A DNA stretch of 64,000 bases from Lachnospiraceae bacterium (GTDB lineage: Bacteria; Bacillota; Clostridia; Lachnospirales; Lachnospiraceae): the NCBI GenBank assembly GCA_003979345.1, contig RYVZ01000001.1:1-64000 (forward strand), given 5' to 3'. The notes beneath the pieces were generated by a model. That model was not told the DNA's origin, made no database searches, and saw only the letters and a list, made by a program, of their open reading frames with translations. Numbering within the stretch: position 1 is the first letter of the stretch; each line of letters begins with the position of its first letter. Shown here in pieces: positions 42,611-50,502 of this stretch. Both the position numbers and the translations under genes were made by a program.

Positions 42611-43964
42611 CACTGGCGCCCGCAAGGTGCCCCGTTGACCAGGCGATCTGCAGATTATAGCCGCCTGTCAGCGCATCTGCGTCCAAAACTTCTCCTGCGA
42701 AATAGAGCCCCTTTATTTTTTTGCTCTCCATTGTGGACGGATTGATCTCTTTTATAGATACTCCGCCCTGCGTAATGACTGCTTCCGCATAACCGCGCGT
42801 GCCGGTGATCGTCAGCGGAAGCGCCTTTATCAGTCTGACAAACCGGATACGTTCTTCTTTTGTAATGTCATGAACCGGCTTATTCTTAGCGATCCCCGAC
42901 AGTTCCACGATCACGGGCAGCAATTTCGCCGGAAACAGGCTCTCCACTGCATTCTTAAAGTATCGGTTTTTATTTTCCTCAAATTCCCGAAGAAGCCGTT
43001 TATCCAAAATATCCTCAGAAAGCGCCGGTTTGAGGTCGATGCTGAGCGTCATTTCCTGCGCCGGTTTATAATCTGCGCTGCGAACCATATCTTTAGCCAG
43101 CTTATAACCAGCCCCACAAGCCATATTCTGCGCTTTCTTCGACTGCGTTTCCGCACATCTGCCAGAGTTCTGTCCTGTCCCGCACGTTCCACAGGCATCC
43201 GCATAATAGCTGCTCGCACTTAGGATCAGCGGTCCGCTGACACCAAAATGAGTAAACAACAGCTCTCCCTGAGCAGAATAAATGGTTTTTCCGGCAGCTT
43301 CAAGCGAAACTGCCACATTTTTTAATGCCAGTCCCTGCAGACGCTTACACCATTCTTCACGCACTGTAAATGGCACGAGTGCGGGTCTTGGCGGCTCTAC
43401 TCTGATTCCCAGCTCTTCAGCAAACCGAAAGCCGTCGCCGTCGGAACCGGTCGTCGGATAGGACAATCCACCCGTCGCAACAATAACTGCATCCGCCTTT
43501 AAGCATTCCCCGCTTGAAAGGCGCACGCCACAGATCCGGCACTCCTTATTCTCTGTGAGCAGCCGCACGGCCTTCGTGTTCAGGCATACCTGCACGCCGC
43601 TCCTCCTTAAAGCATCCGCACAGGCACGGATCACATCGGAAGCGTGATCGGATGCCGGAAACACCCTGTCTCCGCGCTCCACTTTCAACGGACAGCCATG
43701 CTCTTCCATAAATGCCATGACCTGTGCCGCGTCAAAAGAATACAGCGCACTGTAAAAACTTTTCGGATTGCGTACGATCTGCTGAAAAAATGCCGCCGTG
43801 TCCCCCGCGTTCGTCACGTTGCAGCGCCCTTTTCCGGTAATATATATTTTTTTGCCAAGCTTTTCATTTTTTTCGATCAGCGTCACGGCATGCCCGTTTA
43901 CTGCCGCCGCATATGCCGCCATCATTCCGGCGGCGCCTCCGCCGATCACGATCACATTACTCAT
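42588..43964 (-). CDS. BaiN/HI0933-like FAD-dependent oxidoreductase
   Basis: 458 residues. It has an N-terminal dinucleotide fold with VIGGGAAGMMAAYAAA and GRCNVTNAGD, the latter diagnostic of the HI0933/YhiN/BaiN family, then VIVATGGLSYPTTGSDGDG and the C-terminal FAD block GLYFAGEVLDADALTGGYNLQIAWSTG. A Lys/Ala-rich insertion near 280-325 is not in most homologues. Members are flavoprotein reductases of poorly known substrate; the bile-acid name comes from a single clostridial case. Its last codons and stop are inside a repeat element, so the MKIF tail may have been supplied by that insertion. Confidence 0.88.
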   Translation of the reverse strand: MSNVIVIGGGAAGMMAAYAAAVNGHAVTLIEKNEKLGKKIYITGKGRCNVTNAGDTAAFFQQIVRNPKSFYSALYSFDAAQVMAFMEEHGCPLKVERGDRVFPASDHASDVIRACADALRRSGVQVCLNTKAVRLLTENKECRICGVRLSSGECLKADAVIVATGGLSYPTTGSDGDGFRFAEELGIRVEPPRPALVPFTVREEWCKRLQGLALKNVAVSLEAAGKTIYSAQGELLFTHFGVSGPLILSASSYYADACGTCGTGQNSGRCAETQSKKAQNMACGAGYKLAKDMVRSADYKPAQEMTLSIDLKPALSEDILDKRLLREFEENKNRYFKNAVESLFPAKLLPVIVELSGIAKNKPVHDITKEERIRFVRLIKALPLTITGTRGYAEAVITQGGVSIKEINPSTMESKKIKGLYFAGEVLDADALTGGYNLQIAWSTGHLAGASVKKMKIF

Positions 43965-43972
43965 GTATTCCC

Positions 43973-44923
43973 TTATTCCTCCGGCTTCGTGAGAGAATAA
44001 GACAGCATCGTATCCTCATCGATAAAATTGATCTCATCATTTAAGTATACCTGATAATTATTCCATGCATTCTCAAGCGACTCTAAATTCGTCTTGACCT
44101 GTTCGGGACATTTTAAGCACAGTGCAACCACCATCGCATTGATCAGACTCAAAGGCGCGACTAATGAATCGACAATGGACACCATATCGCTCCTCGCCAA
44201 AAGATTACACGATGAATACAAATTCATCGGTGAATGTACGCTGTCCGTAATGGTCACAACTTTCGCGTTTCTGTCGTTGGCGAATTCCATTGCTTTTAAG
44301 GTTCTCATGGAATAACGCGGAAAACTGATTCCGACGATCGCATCCCGTTCGTTGATACGGAGCATCTGCTCAAAAATCTCTGTCGTGCTCGTCGATTTCA
44401 GCAAAATGACATCCCCGCGCACCATCTGCAGATAGAAGCTTAAAAATTCCGCAAGCGGCTCACAGCTTCTTAGACCAATAATATAGATATGATCGGATTC
44501 GATCAGAATATTGACCGCCGTCTCAAATGCAACGGGATCCAAATTTGCAATGGTATCATTGATTTTTTCAATATCCGCAGAGAGCACGGACGTCAGGATC
44601 TCAGACTGCGTACTGCTCCCGTATTTTGCCCCGATGCGTGCGACTGAATTCAGTTTGTTCTTTACCCAGTCCGCAAGCGTCTTTTGAAATTCGGGATATC
44701 CGTCATAGCCCAAGCCTGCCGCAAAACGGACCACGGTCGATTCGCTCGTCCCGACTTCCGCGCCGAGCTGCGCAGCCGTCATAAATACAGCCTGATCGTA
44801 ATGATCCGATATATAGGCTGCGATCACTTTATGGCTTTTGCTCATTTTCGCATAACACTCGTTGATGCGGGCAAGAACGTCCCTCTTTTCTGTTTCGTCC
44901 TGCTCTGTCTCATGATGACTCAT
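43973..44923 (-). CDS. RpiR family transcriptional regulator
   Basis: 316 residues. The N-terminal helix-turn-helix (about 25-85) reads KVIAAYISDHYDQAVFMTAAQLGAEVGTSESTVVRFAAGLGYDGYPEFQ, the RpiR pattern. The C-terminal SIS sugar-phosphate domain (about 125-265) has IYIIGLRSCEPLAEF and VGISFPRYSMRTLKAMEFA. It senses phosphosugars. ATG 44923 is chosen for its GAGGAT site; a longer frame would read through a palindrome. Seven bases separate its stop from the flavoprotein start, so the two are probably one transcript. Confidence 0.93.
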   Translation of the reverse strand: MSHHETEQDETEKRDVLARINECYAKMSKSHKVIAAYISDHYDQAVFMTAAQLGAEVGTSESTVVRFAAGLGYDGYPEFQKTLADWVKNKLNSVARIGAKYGSSTQSEILTSVLSADIEKINDTIANLDPVAFETAVNILIESDHIYIIGLRSCEPLAEFLSFYLQMVRGDVILLKSTSTTEIFEQMLRINERDAIVGISFPRYSMRTLKAMEFANDRNAKVVTITDSVHSPMNLYSSCNLLARSDMVSIVDSLVAPLSLINAMVVALCLKCPEQVKTNLESLENAWNNYQVYLNDEINFIDEDTMLSYSLTKPEE

Positions 44924-44939
44924 TTTAATCCTCACGTAT

Positions 44940-44959
44940 ATCACAAGCCCGCTTGTGAT
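44940..44959 (-). promoter_or_regulatory. Perfect palindrome before the RpiR gene
   Basis: ATCACAAGC (44940-44948), two bases, GCTTGTGAT (44951-44959). Located 17 bases upstream of the chosen start codon, where an autoregulatory operator or an mRNA hairpin would be expected. Confidence 0.5.
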
Positions 44960-44973
44960 ACTGATCAAATAGA

Positions 44974-45002
44974 AGATTGAAAAATCTTTGATTTTTCAAT
45001 CT
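44974..45002 (-). terminator. Hairpin between TetR and RpiR genes
   Basis: AGATTGAAAAATC (44974-44986) and GATTTTTCAATCT (44990-45002) pair perfectly over a three-base loop, 25 bases past the TetR stop on the minus strand. The T run after it is poor (TTCTATTT), so termination may be incomplete. Confidence 0.55.
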
Positions 45003-45027
45003 ATTTTCCCTTATCTGTCACTTCTCT

Positions 45028-45576
45028 TTACATTGTATAGGAACGATATGTATCAATCAAAAGCTTTGCTGTCGCCTCATCTGTCAGATCATAATCTCCG
45101 GTGATCGTCATGCATGCTGCTCCGTGAATAAAGATCCACATCCGCATGAACAGCTCCTCCGCGCTCTTACAACCCGCTTCCTGTGCCTTGCGGATCTCCC
45201 GCACGACATTGCCGCTGCTTCCGTTCAGAATATCATAAAGCGACTTTCCCATGCGCTCTCCAGTCAAAAAAAGCATTTCAAAATAATGGCTCTCCTTTGC
45301 CGCAAAAGCAATGTAAGCCATTCCCAGATCAACAAACGGCTCCTCATACCGCCTCGGATATTGTTGGTAGAACTGTTCAAAAAAGGAAACCACCCTGTTC
45401 GTATACTCTCCCTGCAGCTCCTCCATATTCGTAAATACCCGAAAAATCGGCTGTGTGGAGCATCCGATATGGCTGGCAAGCTTTCTCGCCGTGACTTCCC
45501 GATATCCGTTCTTGCCTGCCATTTCAAATGCCGCATCCAATATCATCTGTTTTGTTACTGTCTCTTTTCTCGCCAT
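45028..45576 (-). CDS. TetR/AcrR family regulator, second copy
   Basis: About 182 residues. Helix-turn-helix: MILDAAFEMAGKNGYREVTARKLASHIGCSTQPIFRVF, with the same STQPIF/SPRPIF variant as the TetR at 23687-24268, so the two are paralogues of one subgroup. The helical rest would bind an effector. ATG 45576 has GGAG 6 bases before it. No transporter is next to it. A strong promoter with a palindromic site lies 180 bases upstream. Effector unknown. Confidence 0.9.
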   Translation of the reverse strand: MARKETVTKQMILDAAFEMAGKNGYREVTARKLASHIGCSTQPIFRVFTNMEELQGEYTNRVVSFFEQFYQQYPRRYEEPFVDLGMAYIAFAAKESHYFEMLFLTGERMGKSLYDILNGSSGNVVREIRKAQEAGCKSAEELFMRMWIFIHGAACMTITGDYDLTDEATAKLLIDTYRSYTM

Positions 45577-45742
45577 CGCAATCTCCATTTCCGTCCGGCG
45601 CCGCCGCAGTCTTTATCCAACACAGACCGCAGGCTTTAACATCGGTACAAATCTGCCCCGTAAACAGGCTGTTTCTGAACAAATCAGCCTATTCACACCT
45701 TATCCTTTTATTTCCATAAAAACTGTTATGTAACATGCGGTA

Positions 45743-45783
45743 ATAACAACTGTTATACTACATGATTCCTCCCGCATTGTCAA
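45743..45783 (-). promoter_or_regulatory. Promoter and palindromic operator of the second TetR gene
   Basis: Minus strand TTGACA (45778-45783), 17 bases, TAGTAT (45755-45760). Directly after the -10 is the palindrome ATAACAACTGTTAT (45743-45756), and a second half-like site TGTTATGTAACA lies about 20 bases further along. This is a typical autorepression layout. Confidence 0.7.
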
Positions 45784-45825
45784 TCTTTTTCTTTTATCAA
45801 TCTTTTTCTTTTATCAATCTTTTTC
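45780..45825. repeat. 17-base tandem repeat, about 2.7 units
   Basis: TCAATCTTTTTCTTTTA is repeated from 45780 and 45797, with a partial third unit from 45814. The first unit supplies most of the TTGACA -35 box of the TetR promoter, so unit number alters the upstream purine-rich context. Confidence 0.85.
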
Positions 45826-45865
45826 CATGATCAACTTTTGATGTTTGAATCTGTAAATGAAAAAA

Positions 45866-45908
45866 ATTGCGAAACACAGGATATTTTATCTGATCTGTGT
45901 TTCGCAAT
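45866..45908 (-). terminator. Terminator overlapping the end of the DUF3795-like gene
   Basis: On the minus strand ATTGCGAAACACAG pairs perfectly (14 bp) with CTGTGTTTCGCAAT, followed by TTTTTT. The first arm is within the last seven codons of the gene, so the gene end and the terminator share sequence. Confidence 0.9.
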
Positions 45909-46251
45909 CATTGGTATGGATTGTTTCAGCCCCATGACAATCGACAGCATTCTTTTCCTGCTCCCGATATTGCCTGGCAAGCGTACTTAGCTGCTCTACA
46001 ACATTCGGATTCCAATGAATCACGGACGTTAACCGTTCACACGGAAATTCGCTGCACAAACCGCAAAATGAAACATGATGCTCCCTTGTACAGGTATGTA
46101 TCTTGCATCTGCCGGACTTTTCCCATTCCGGAACATAGCCATCCGCCTCGATGCAGCCCCGGCAAATACCCTGCGCTTTTTTCTGACAGCCTGTGCAGCA
46201 TTCACCGCAGGCTGTGATTGTCGTAAAATCAATGATCTTCAAGTCTTGCAT
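45886..46251 (-). CDS. Cysteine-rich DUF3795-like protein
   Basis: 121 residues with the DUF3795 spacing of cysteines: CGECCTGCQKK, CRGCIEADGY, CKIHTC, CGLCSEFPCERL. Ten or more cysteines in the first 80 residues suggest metal or Fe-S binding; the ending SEFPCERL is typical of the family. Function is unknown. Its last codons form half of its own terminator. It lies after the structured repeats that follow oadA and has no obvious partner gene. Confidence 0.8.
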   Translation of the reverse strand: MQDLKIIDFTTITACGECCTGCQKKAQGICRGCIEADGYVPEWEKSGRCKIHTCTREHHVSFCGLCSEFPCERLTSVIHWNPNVVEQLSTLARQYREQEKNAVDCHGAETIHTNDCETQIR

Positions 46252-46325
46252 AACATCAGTCCTTTCTGCTTCTGTTGATTTGATATACCCTTTTTATACT
46301 TTGTTTTTTAGATTGACGCAATAAA

Positions 46326-46400
46326 AAAGAATCCGACTTTCGGCGGATTCTTTGAAAGATTGATGCTTACGCGTCAATCAGAAAGAACACAACTGTGTCC
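46326..46400 (-). repeat. Three-hairpin element, copy A
   Basis: Hairpin 1 AAAGAATCCG/CGGATTCTTT (46326-46353), hairpin 2 GATTGATGC/GCGTCAATC (46358-46379), hairpin 3 GAACAC/GTGTCC (46385-46400). On the minus strand hairpin 1 is last and is followed by a T run (TTTTTT), so it can terminate transcription from oadA. Confidence 0.75.
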
Positions 46401-46423
46401 AAAAGAAATGCCACGCAATTCCA

Positions 46424-46499
46424 AAAGAACCCGTCTAAAGACGGGTTCTTTGAAGGATTGGTGCGTGAGCACCAATCCTTCAAAGAACACAAAGTGTTC
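46424..46499 (-). repeat. Three-hairpin element, copy B
   Basis: Hairpin 1 AAAGAACCCGTC/GACGGGTTCTTT (46424-46451), hairpin 2 TTTGAAGGATTGGTGC and its complement (46449-46484), hairpin 3 GAACAC/GTGTTC (46485-46499). Same order and near-same sequence as copy A. The paired arms differ in a compensatory way (GATTGGTGC with GCACCAATC here, GATTGATGC with GCGTCAATC in copy A). It begins three bases past the oadA stop. Confidence 0.8.
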
Positions 46500-46502
46500 G
46501 AT

Positions 46503-47915
46503 TTAGACCGGATATGCTCCATTCTTGGTATCTGCCTGCGTCAGGTCGACCTTCTCCTGCTGTGCAAGACGATACTTGAAGAAATCAACGGCAACCTGTG
46601 GGAACAGCGCGTAGGACAATACATCCTCGTCCTGCTGTTTCCACTCCTTGCACTCCTCCTCGAATTTGTGCAGGGACGGCTGCAATAAATCTGCCGGACG
46701 GCAGGTAATGACTTCCGCATCACCGATCACTTTTTTCTGTACTTCGGGATTGAACGGCTTTACAGTCTTGCCATACTTACCGCTTAACAAATCTTTCGTC
46801 TGCCCGGTCGCCATCTTATACGGCTCTCCCATCAGGACATTCATGACTGCCTGTGTGCCGACGATCTGGGAAGACGGCGTAACAAGAGGCGGCTCGCCGA
46901 AATCCTTGCGGACTCTCGGGATCTCCTGAAGCACCTGATCGTACTTGTCTTCTGCGTTCTGCTCTTTCAACTGGCTTACCATGTTGGAGAGCATGCCGCC
47001 CGGAACCTGATACATCAGCGTCTTGATGTTCACACCAAGCACCTTCGGATTCAGAAGGCCGTTCTTTAAGCATTCTTCTCTGTACGGTCTGAAATGATCT
47101 GCGATATCCGCGAGCAGCTGCTGGTCAAAACCGGTATCGTACGGCGTTCCGCGGAACGTCTCTACCATAACCTCGGTCGCAGGCTGGGATGTTCCCAGTG
47201 CAAGCGGAGACATCGCACAGTCGATCACATCAACGCCCGCCTCAACAGCTTTTAAGTATGTCATCGAAGCGACGCCGGAAGTATAATGGGTATGGAGCTG
47301 AATCGGAAGCTTTGTTGCGCTCTTTAATGCACGGATCAGCTTATCAGCCTCATACGGGACAAGCAGTCCTGCCATATCCTTGATACAGATGGAATCCGCC
47401 CCCATCTCCTCAATCTCTTTTGCCACATTCATCCAATACTCATGCGTATATGCCTCGCCAAGCGTATAAGAAAGTGCGATCTGTGCATGACCGCCCTCTT
47501 TCTTGGTCGCCTTAACAGCGGTATCTAAGTTACGGAGATCGTTTAAGCAATCGAAAATACGGATGATGTCAATACCGTTTGCAATCGACTTCTGAACAAA
47601 ATATTCCACAACATCATCAGAATAATGGCTGTATCCTAAAATATTCTGACCACGGAACAGCATTTGAAGCTTCGTGTTCTTAAAGCCCGCTCTTAATTTT
47701 CTCAGTCTCTCCCACGGATCTTCATGCAGGAAACGGAGGGATGCGTCAAACGTCGCGCCTCCCCAGCACTCTACCGAGTGATAACCGACCTTATCCATTT
47801 TGTCAACGATTGGAAGCATCAGCTCGGTCGGCATTCTCGTCGCGATCAGCGACTGATGCGCGTCACGAAGAATGGTTTCCGTTATTTTAATCGGGTTCTT
47901 TATCTCATCAGACAT
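46503..47915 (-). CDS. oadA: Oxaloacetate decarboxylase alpha-type carboxyltransferase subunit
   Basis: About 470 residues. HMGL-like TIM barrel starting ITETILRDAHQSLIATRM (metal and substrate site), WGGATFDASLRFL, IHYTSGVASMTYLKAVEAG-like HTH metal site (QLHTHYTSG), then the conserved carboxylase domain (about 320-460). Classical OadA has a biotinyl domain at the end; here it is absent and the carrier is the separate gene at 49147. It moves CO2 from a keto acid, probably oxaloacetate (pyruvate carboxylase B-like activity is also possible), to biotin. ATG 47915 has AGGAGG. Last gene of the cluster, followed by hairpin elements. Confidence 0.93.
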   Translation of the reverse strand: MSDEIKNPIKITETILRDAHQSLIATRMPTELMLPIVDKMDKVGYHSVECWGGATFDASLRFLHEDPWERLRKLRAGFKNTKLQMLFRGQNILGYSHYSDDVVEYFVQKSIANGIDIIRIFDCLNDLRNLDTAVKATKKEGGHAQIALSYTLGEAYTHEYWMNVAKEIEEMGADSICIKDMAGLLVPYEADKLIRALKSATKLPIQLHTHYTSGVASMTYLKAVEAGVDVIDCAMSPLALGTSQPATEVMVETFRGTPYDTGFDQQLLADIADHFRPYREECLKNGLLNPKVLGVNIKTLMYQVPGGMLSNMVSQLKEQNAEDKYDQVLQEIPRVRKDFGEPPLVTPSSQIVGTQAVMNVLMGEPYKMATGQTKDLLSGKYGKTVKPFNPEVQKKVIGDAEVITCRPADLLQPSLHKFEEECKEWKQQDEDVLSYALFPQVAVDFFKYRLAQQEKVDLTQADTKNGAYPV

Positions 47916-47955
47916 GTTTTTTCCTCCTAATCTATCCATTCTCAAGCTATCATCC

Positions 47956-49101
47956 TTACACTCCGAAAATCGCCATAAAGGTTCCCGCCGCAACTGCTGT
48001 TCCGATAACACCTGCAACGTTCGGTCCCATCGCATGCATCAGCAGGAAGTTCGTCGGATCGGATTCCGCACCGACTTTCTGGGATACACGCGCCGCCATA
48101 GGCACCGCGGACACACCCGCAGAACCAATCAGCGGATTGACTTTACCGTGCGTCACGGCACACATCAGCTTGCCGAATAACACACCCGCCGCCGTTCCGA
48201 ACGCAAATGCGATCAGTCCTAATGCGACGATCTTTAACGTATCCAAATTTAAGAACGCTTCCGCACTCGTTGTTGCGCCGACAGAAGTTCCCAGCACGAT
48301 CACGACGATATACATCAGTGCGTTGGATGCCGTATCAGTCAGCTGTCTTACCACACCGCTCTCTCTAAAGAGATTACCGAGCATGAGCATGCCGACAAGG
48401 GGCGCCGTGGTCGGCAGGATCAGACACACAACGATTGTAACGATGATCGGGAATAAGATCTTCTCCAGTTTCGTAACCGGGCGAAGCTGTGCCATCTTAA
48501 TCTTTCTCTCTTTTTCAGTCGTAAGCGCCTTCATGATGGGCGGCTGGATGATCGGTACAAGGGACATATACGAATATGCCGCTACCGCGATCGGTCCGAG
48601 CAGTGCCGTCTGTCCAAGCTTGCCTGCAAGGAAGATCGAAGTCGGTCCGTCTGCGCCTCCGATGATGGATACCGCTGCAGCCGCTTTATCGTTAAAGCCC
48701 AATGCGATCGCACCGAAATAAGCGGCAAAAATACCGAACTGTGCCGCAGCACCCAGAAGAAAGCTTTTCGGGTTCGCGATCAGCGGTCCAAAGTCAGTCA
48801 TCGCACCGACACCCATAAAGATCAGCGAAGGCAGAATCGCCCATTCATCCAGTTTGTAAAAATAATATAACAGGCCGCCGCCGTCTCCGCCCTCACCTGT
48901 GTGAGCCATAATATCCGGATAGATATTGACGAGCAGCATACCGAATGCTATCGGCAAAAGCAGAAGCGGTTCGTACTGCTTATGGATAGCAAGGAATAAA
49001 AAGAAACAGGCAACCGCTATCATCAGATAATTTCCCCATGTTAAGTTGAAGAACGCAGTCTGATGGAGCAGATTACCAAGCGTATTTGCTATATAATCCA
49101 T
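47956..49101 (-). CDS. oadB: Sodium ion-translocating decarboxylase subunit beta
   Basis: 381 residues, about nine to eleven membrane spans. It carries the Na+ pump motifs FGIFAAYFGAIALGF, GGADGPTSIFLAGKL (the conserved aspartate region IIIa) and the second-half GSAGVSAVPMAARVSQKVG. It decarboxylates carboxybiotin and couples this to Na+ export. Shared by oxaloacetate, methylmalonyl-CoA and glutaconyl-CoA decarboxylases, so it does not by itself fix the substrate. It lies between the biotin carrier and oadA. Confidence 0.95.
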   Translation of the reverse strand: MDYIANTLGNLLHQTAFFNLTWGNYLMIAVACFFLFLAIHKQYEPLLLLPIAFGMLLVNIYPDIMAHTGEGGDGGGLLYYFYKLDEWAILPSLIFMGVGAMTDFGPLIANPKSFLLGAAAQFGIFAAYFGAIALGFNDKAAAAVSIIGGADGPTSIFLAGKLGQTALLGPIAVAAYSYMSLVPIIQPPIMKALTTEKERKIKMAQLRPVTKLEKILFPIIVTIVVCLILPTTAPLVGMLMLGNLFRESGVVRQLTDTASNALMYIVVIVLGTSVGATTSAEAFLNLDTLKIVALGLIAFAFGTAAGVLFGKLMCAVTHGKVNPLIGSAGVSAVPMAARVSQKVGAESDPTNFLLMHAMGPNVAGVIGTAVAAGTFMAIFGV

Positions 49102-49146
49102 TGCCTTGACCTCCCGTGTTTGTCATTCTGGTATCGTTGAAGCGGC

Positions 49147-49515
49147 TTAGTTCAGAGTTGCAAGAACTGCGCCTGCCTCGACAGCATCGCCTACGCTGAC
49201 ATTGATGCTTGCCACGGTTCCGTCCTGCGGAGCAACAACGGGAATCTCCATTTTCATCGCCTCGATCGTAACGACCGGATCACCCTTCTTGACAGCCTGA
49301 CCAACTGTTGTGTCAAGCTTAAATACTTTTCCTGCTGCTCCTGCCTCAACCTTGATGCTGCCTGCAGCACCTGCTGCTTTCGGCGCTGCTGCTGGTGCTG
49401 CTTTCGGTGCCGCCTTGGGAGCTGCCTTCGGTGCAGCGGATGCCGGTGCGCCTGCGCCTTCCTCAACTGTTACATCATATACGTTTCCGTTAACGGTAAT
49501 GGTATAGTTCTTCAT
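49147..49515 (-). CDS. Biotin carrier protein of the decarboxylase
   Basis: About 122 residues. An N-terminal beta stretch (YTITVNGNVYDVTVEE) is followed by an Ala/Pro/Lys linker of repeated AAPK units, as in GcdC/MmdC, and a biotinyl domain whose lysine is in IEAMKMEIP (Lys88 counted from ATG 49515). It swings carboxybiotin between the carboxyltransferase and OadB. ATG 49515 has AGGAGG 8 bases upstream; the frame extends 10 codons more without support. Confidence 0.94.
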   Translation of the reverse strand: MKNYTITVNGNVYDVTVEEGAGAPASAAPKAAPKAAPKAAPAAAPKAAGAAGSIKVEAGAAGKVFKLDTTVGQAVKKGDPVVTIEAMKMEIPVVAPQDGTVASINVSVGDAVEAGAVLATLN

Positions 49516-49594
49516 TTTGATTTCCTCCTGATTTCTTTCTACCAATATTCGCTTTTCCTATTTCCGAATATCTACAAATATTTAGAATCCGGAT

Positions 49595-49690
49595 GAAGAA
49601 TGCCGCATTTCAGACATTCTTCCAAGAATGATCTAAATTGTCTTAGCAGACGTACTTTGACTGCTTAGAAAATCTTCATTCTTTTCACAC
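49595..49690 (-). repeat. Two-hairpin repeat family, copy 3
   Basis: Hairpin 2: GAAGAATGCC (49595-49604) with GACATTCTTC (49613-49622), an 8-base loop as in copy 2, with G-U in the minus-strand RNA. The same 12-base spacer (CAAGAATGATCT against CAAAAATGATTT in copy 2) leads to hairpin 1, with TCTTAGCAG and CTGCTTAGA arms (about 49641-49669), then TCTTCATTCTTTTCACACTT. It lies between the OadG-like gene and the biotin carrier gene. Confidence 0.8.
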
Positions 49691-49692
49691 TT

Positions 49693-50484
49693 CTATCTTC
49701 TGACACGTCGGACGCTTCTGACTACAAATCCGTCCGCACTTGCCGCACCCTCGCTTGCCGCAATGGCTGCAGAAATGACTGCAACAAGTTCTAAGTCATC
49801 TGCAAGTTCCTCTTCTCTCTCCTCGATCTGTGCGATCGTATTGTCAACCGCCTCTTTCTGATCACTTTCTGCTTTGTTTTTCTTCTCTGCAAAGCTCTTC
49901 TGAATCTTTGGAATGAAACTAAAGCAGGAAATAATCAGGCTGATCAGGATCAATACGATAAACACGGTACCCATACCCATCACGGTATTCAATGCCGCTT
50001 TTCCCATTTTTTCGCCAAAGGAATATGATACGTTTGTTGTAATGCTGTTGACATCCAAATTCTCATCTATGAGAAATTCCATGACTGCATTGTGCTTCGA
50101 GCCTGTGATCGGTACACTGACCATGGTTCCGTCACCGTTCGCAGCGACTTCGATCTGAGCCGCGTCGATCTCGCTGACTGTTCCCATCTCTTCAATCGCG
50201 CCCCACCATGACTCCAGACCTGCCATAAAAACATCACCGCTTACATAGATTCCAACGGATGCAAAATAATCCGTCTGTGTCTCCCACTGTCTGTCGGTGT
50301 AATTTCTGAAAATCTCTCTCTGTTCCTCGGGCACATCCTGCATGATCCACATTGCACACTGATTCGCTATGATCTGGCTGTTCAGTTGAACAGTCATATC
50401 CAGCTCATCGTCGGAACCACCGCAGGCTGTCAGGCTCAAAATACAGGCGAGCGTCAGGATGATCGTTTTTATTCTTTTCATCAT
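49693..50484 (-). CDS. OadG-like subunit with N-terminal lipoprotein domain
   Basis: 263 residues. A lipobox (LSLTAC, Cys22 or so) follows a short signal, then a DUF3887-like extracellular domain (about 30-160) with no known function. A membrane span (about 172-195: VMGMGTVFIVLILISLIISCFSFIPKIQ) matches the single span of OadG, followed by a charged helix (EKKNKAESDQKE) and VVAVISAAIAASEG, the MmdD/OadG-type C-terminal segment. It should anchor and stabilise the decarboxylase complex. It is much longer than OadG (about 80-100 aa). It lies 18 bases after the carboxyltransferase gene. Confidence 0.8.
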   Translation of the reverse strand: MMKRIKTIILTLACILSLTACGGSDDELDMTVQLNSQIIANQCAMWIMQDVPEEQREIFRNYTDRQWETQTDYFASVGIYVSGDVFMAGLESWWGAIEEMGTVSEIDAAQIEVAANGDGTMVSVPITGSKHNAVMEFLIDENLDVNSITTNVSYSFGEKMGKAALNTVMGMGTVFIVLILISLIISCFSFIPKIQKSFAEKKNKAESDQKEAVDNTIAQIEEREEELADDLELVAVISAAIAASEGAASADGFVVRSVRRVRR

Positions 50485-50502
50485 TGATAACCATGCCCTT
50501 TC

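Noticed and set aside
42436..49690. Repeats considered as a CRISPR array
   Set aside because: Only three or four copies, widely spaced, with no regular spacers and no cas genes; the conserved feature is paired structure, not a direct repeat with spacers.
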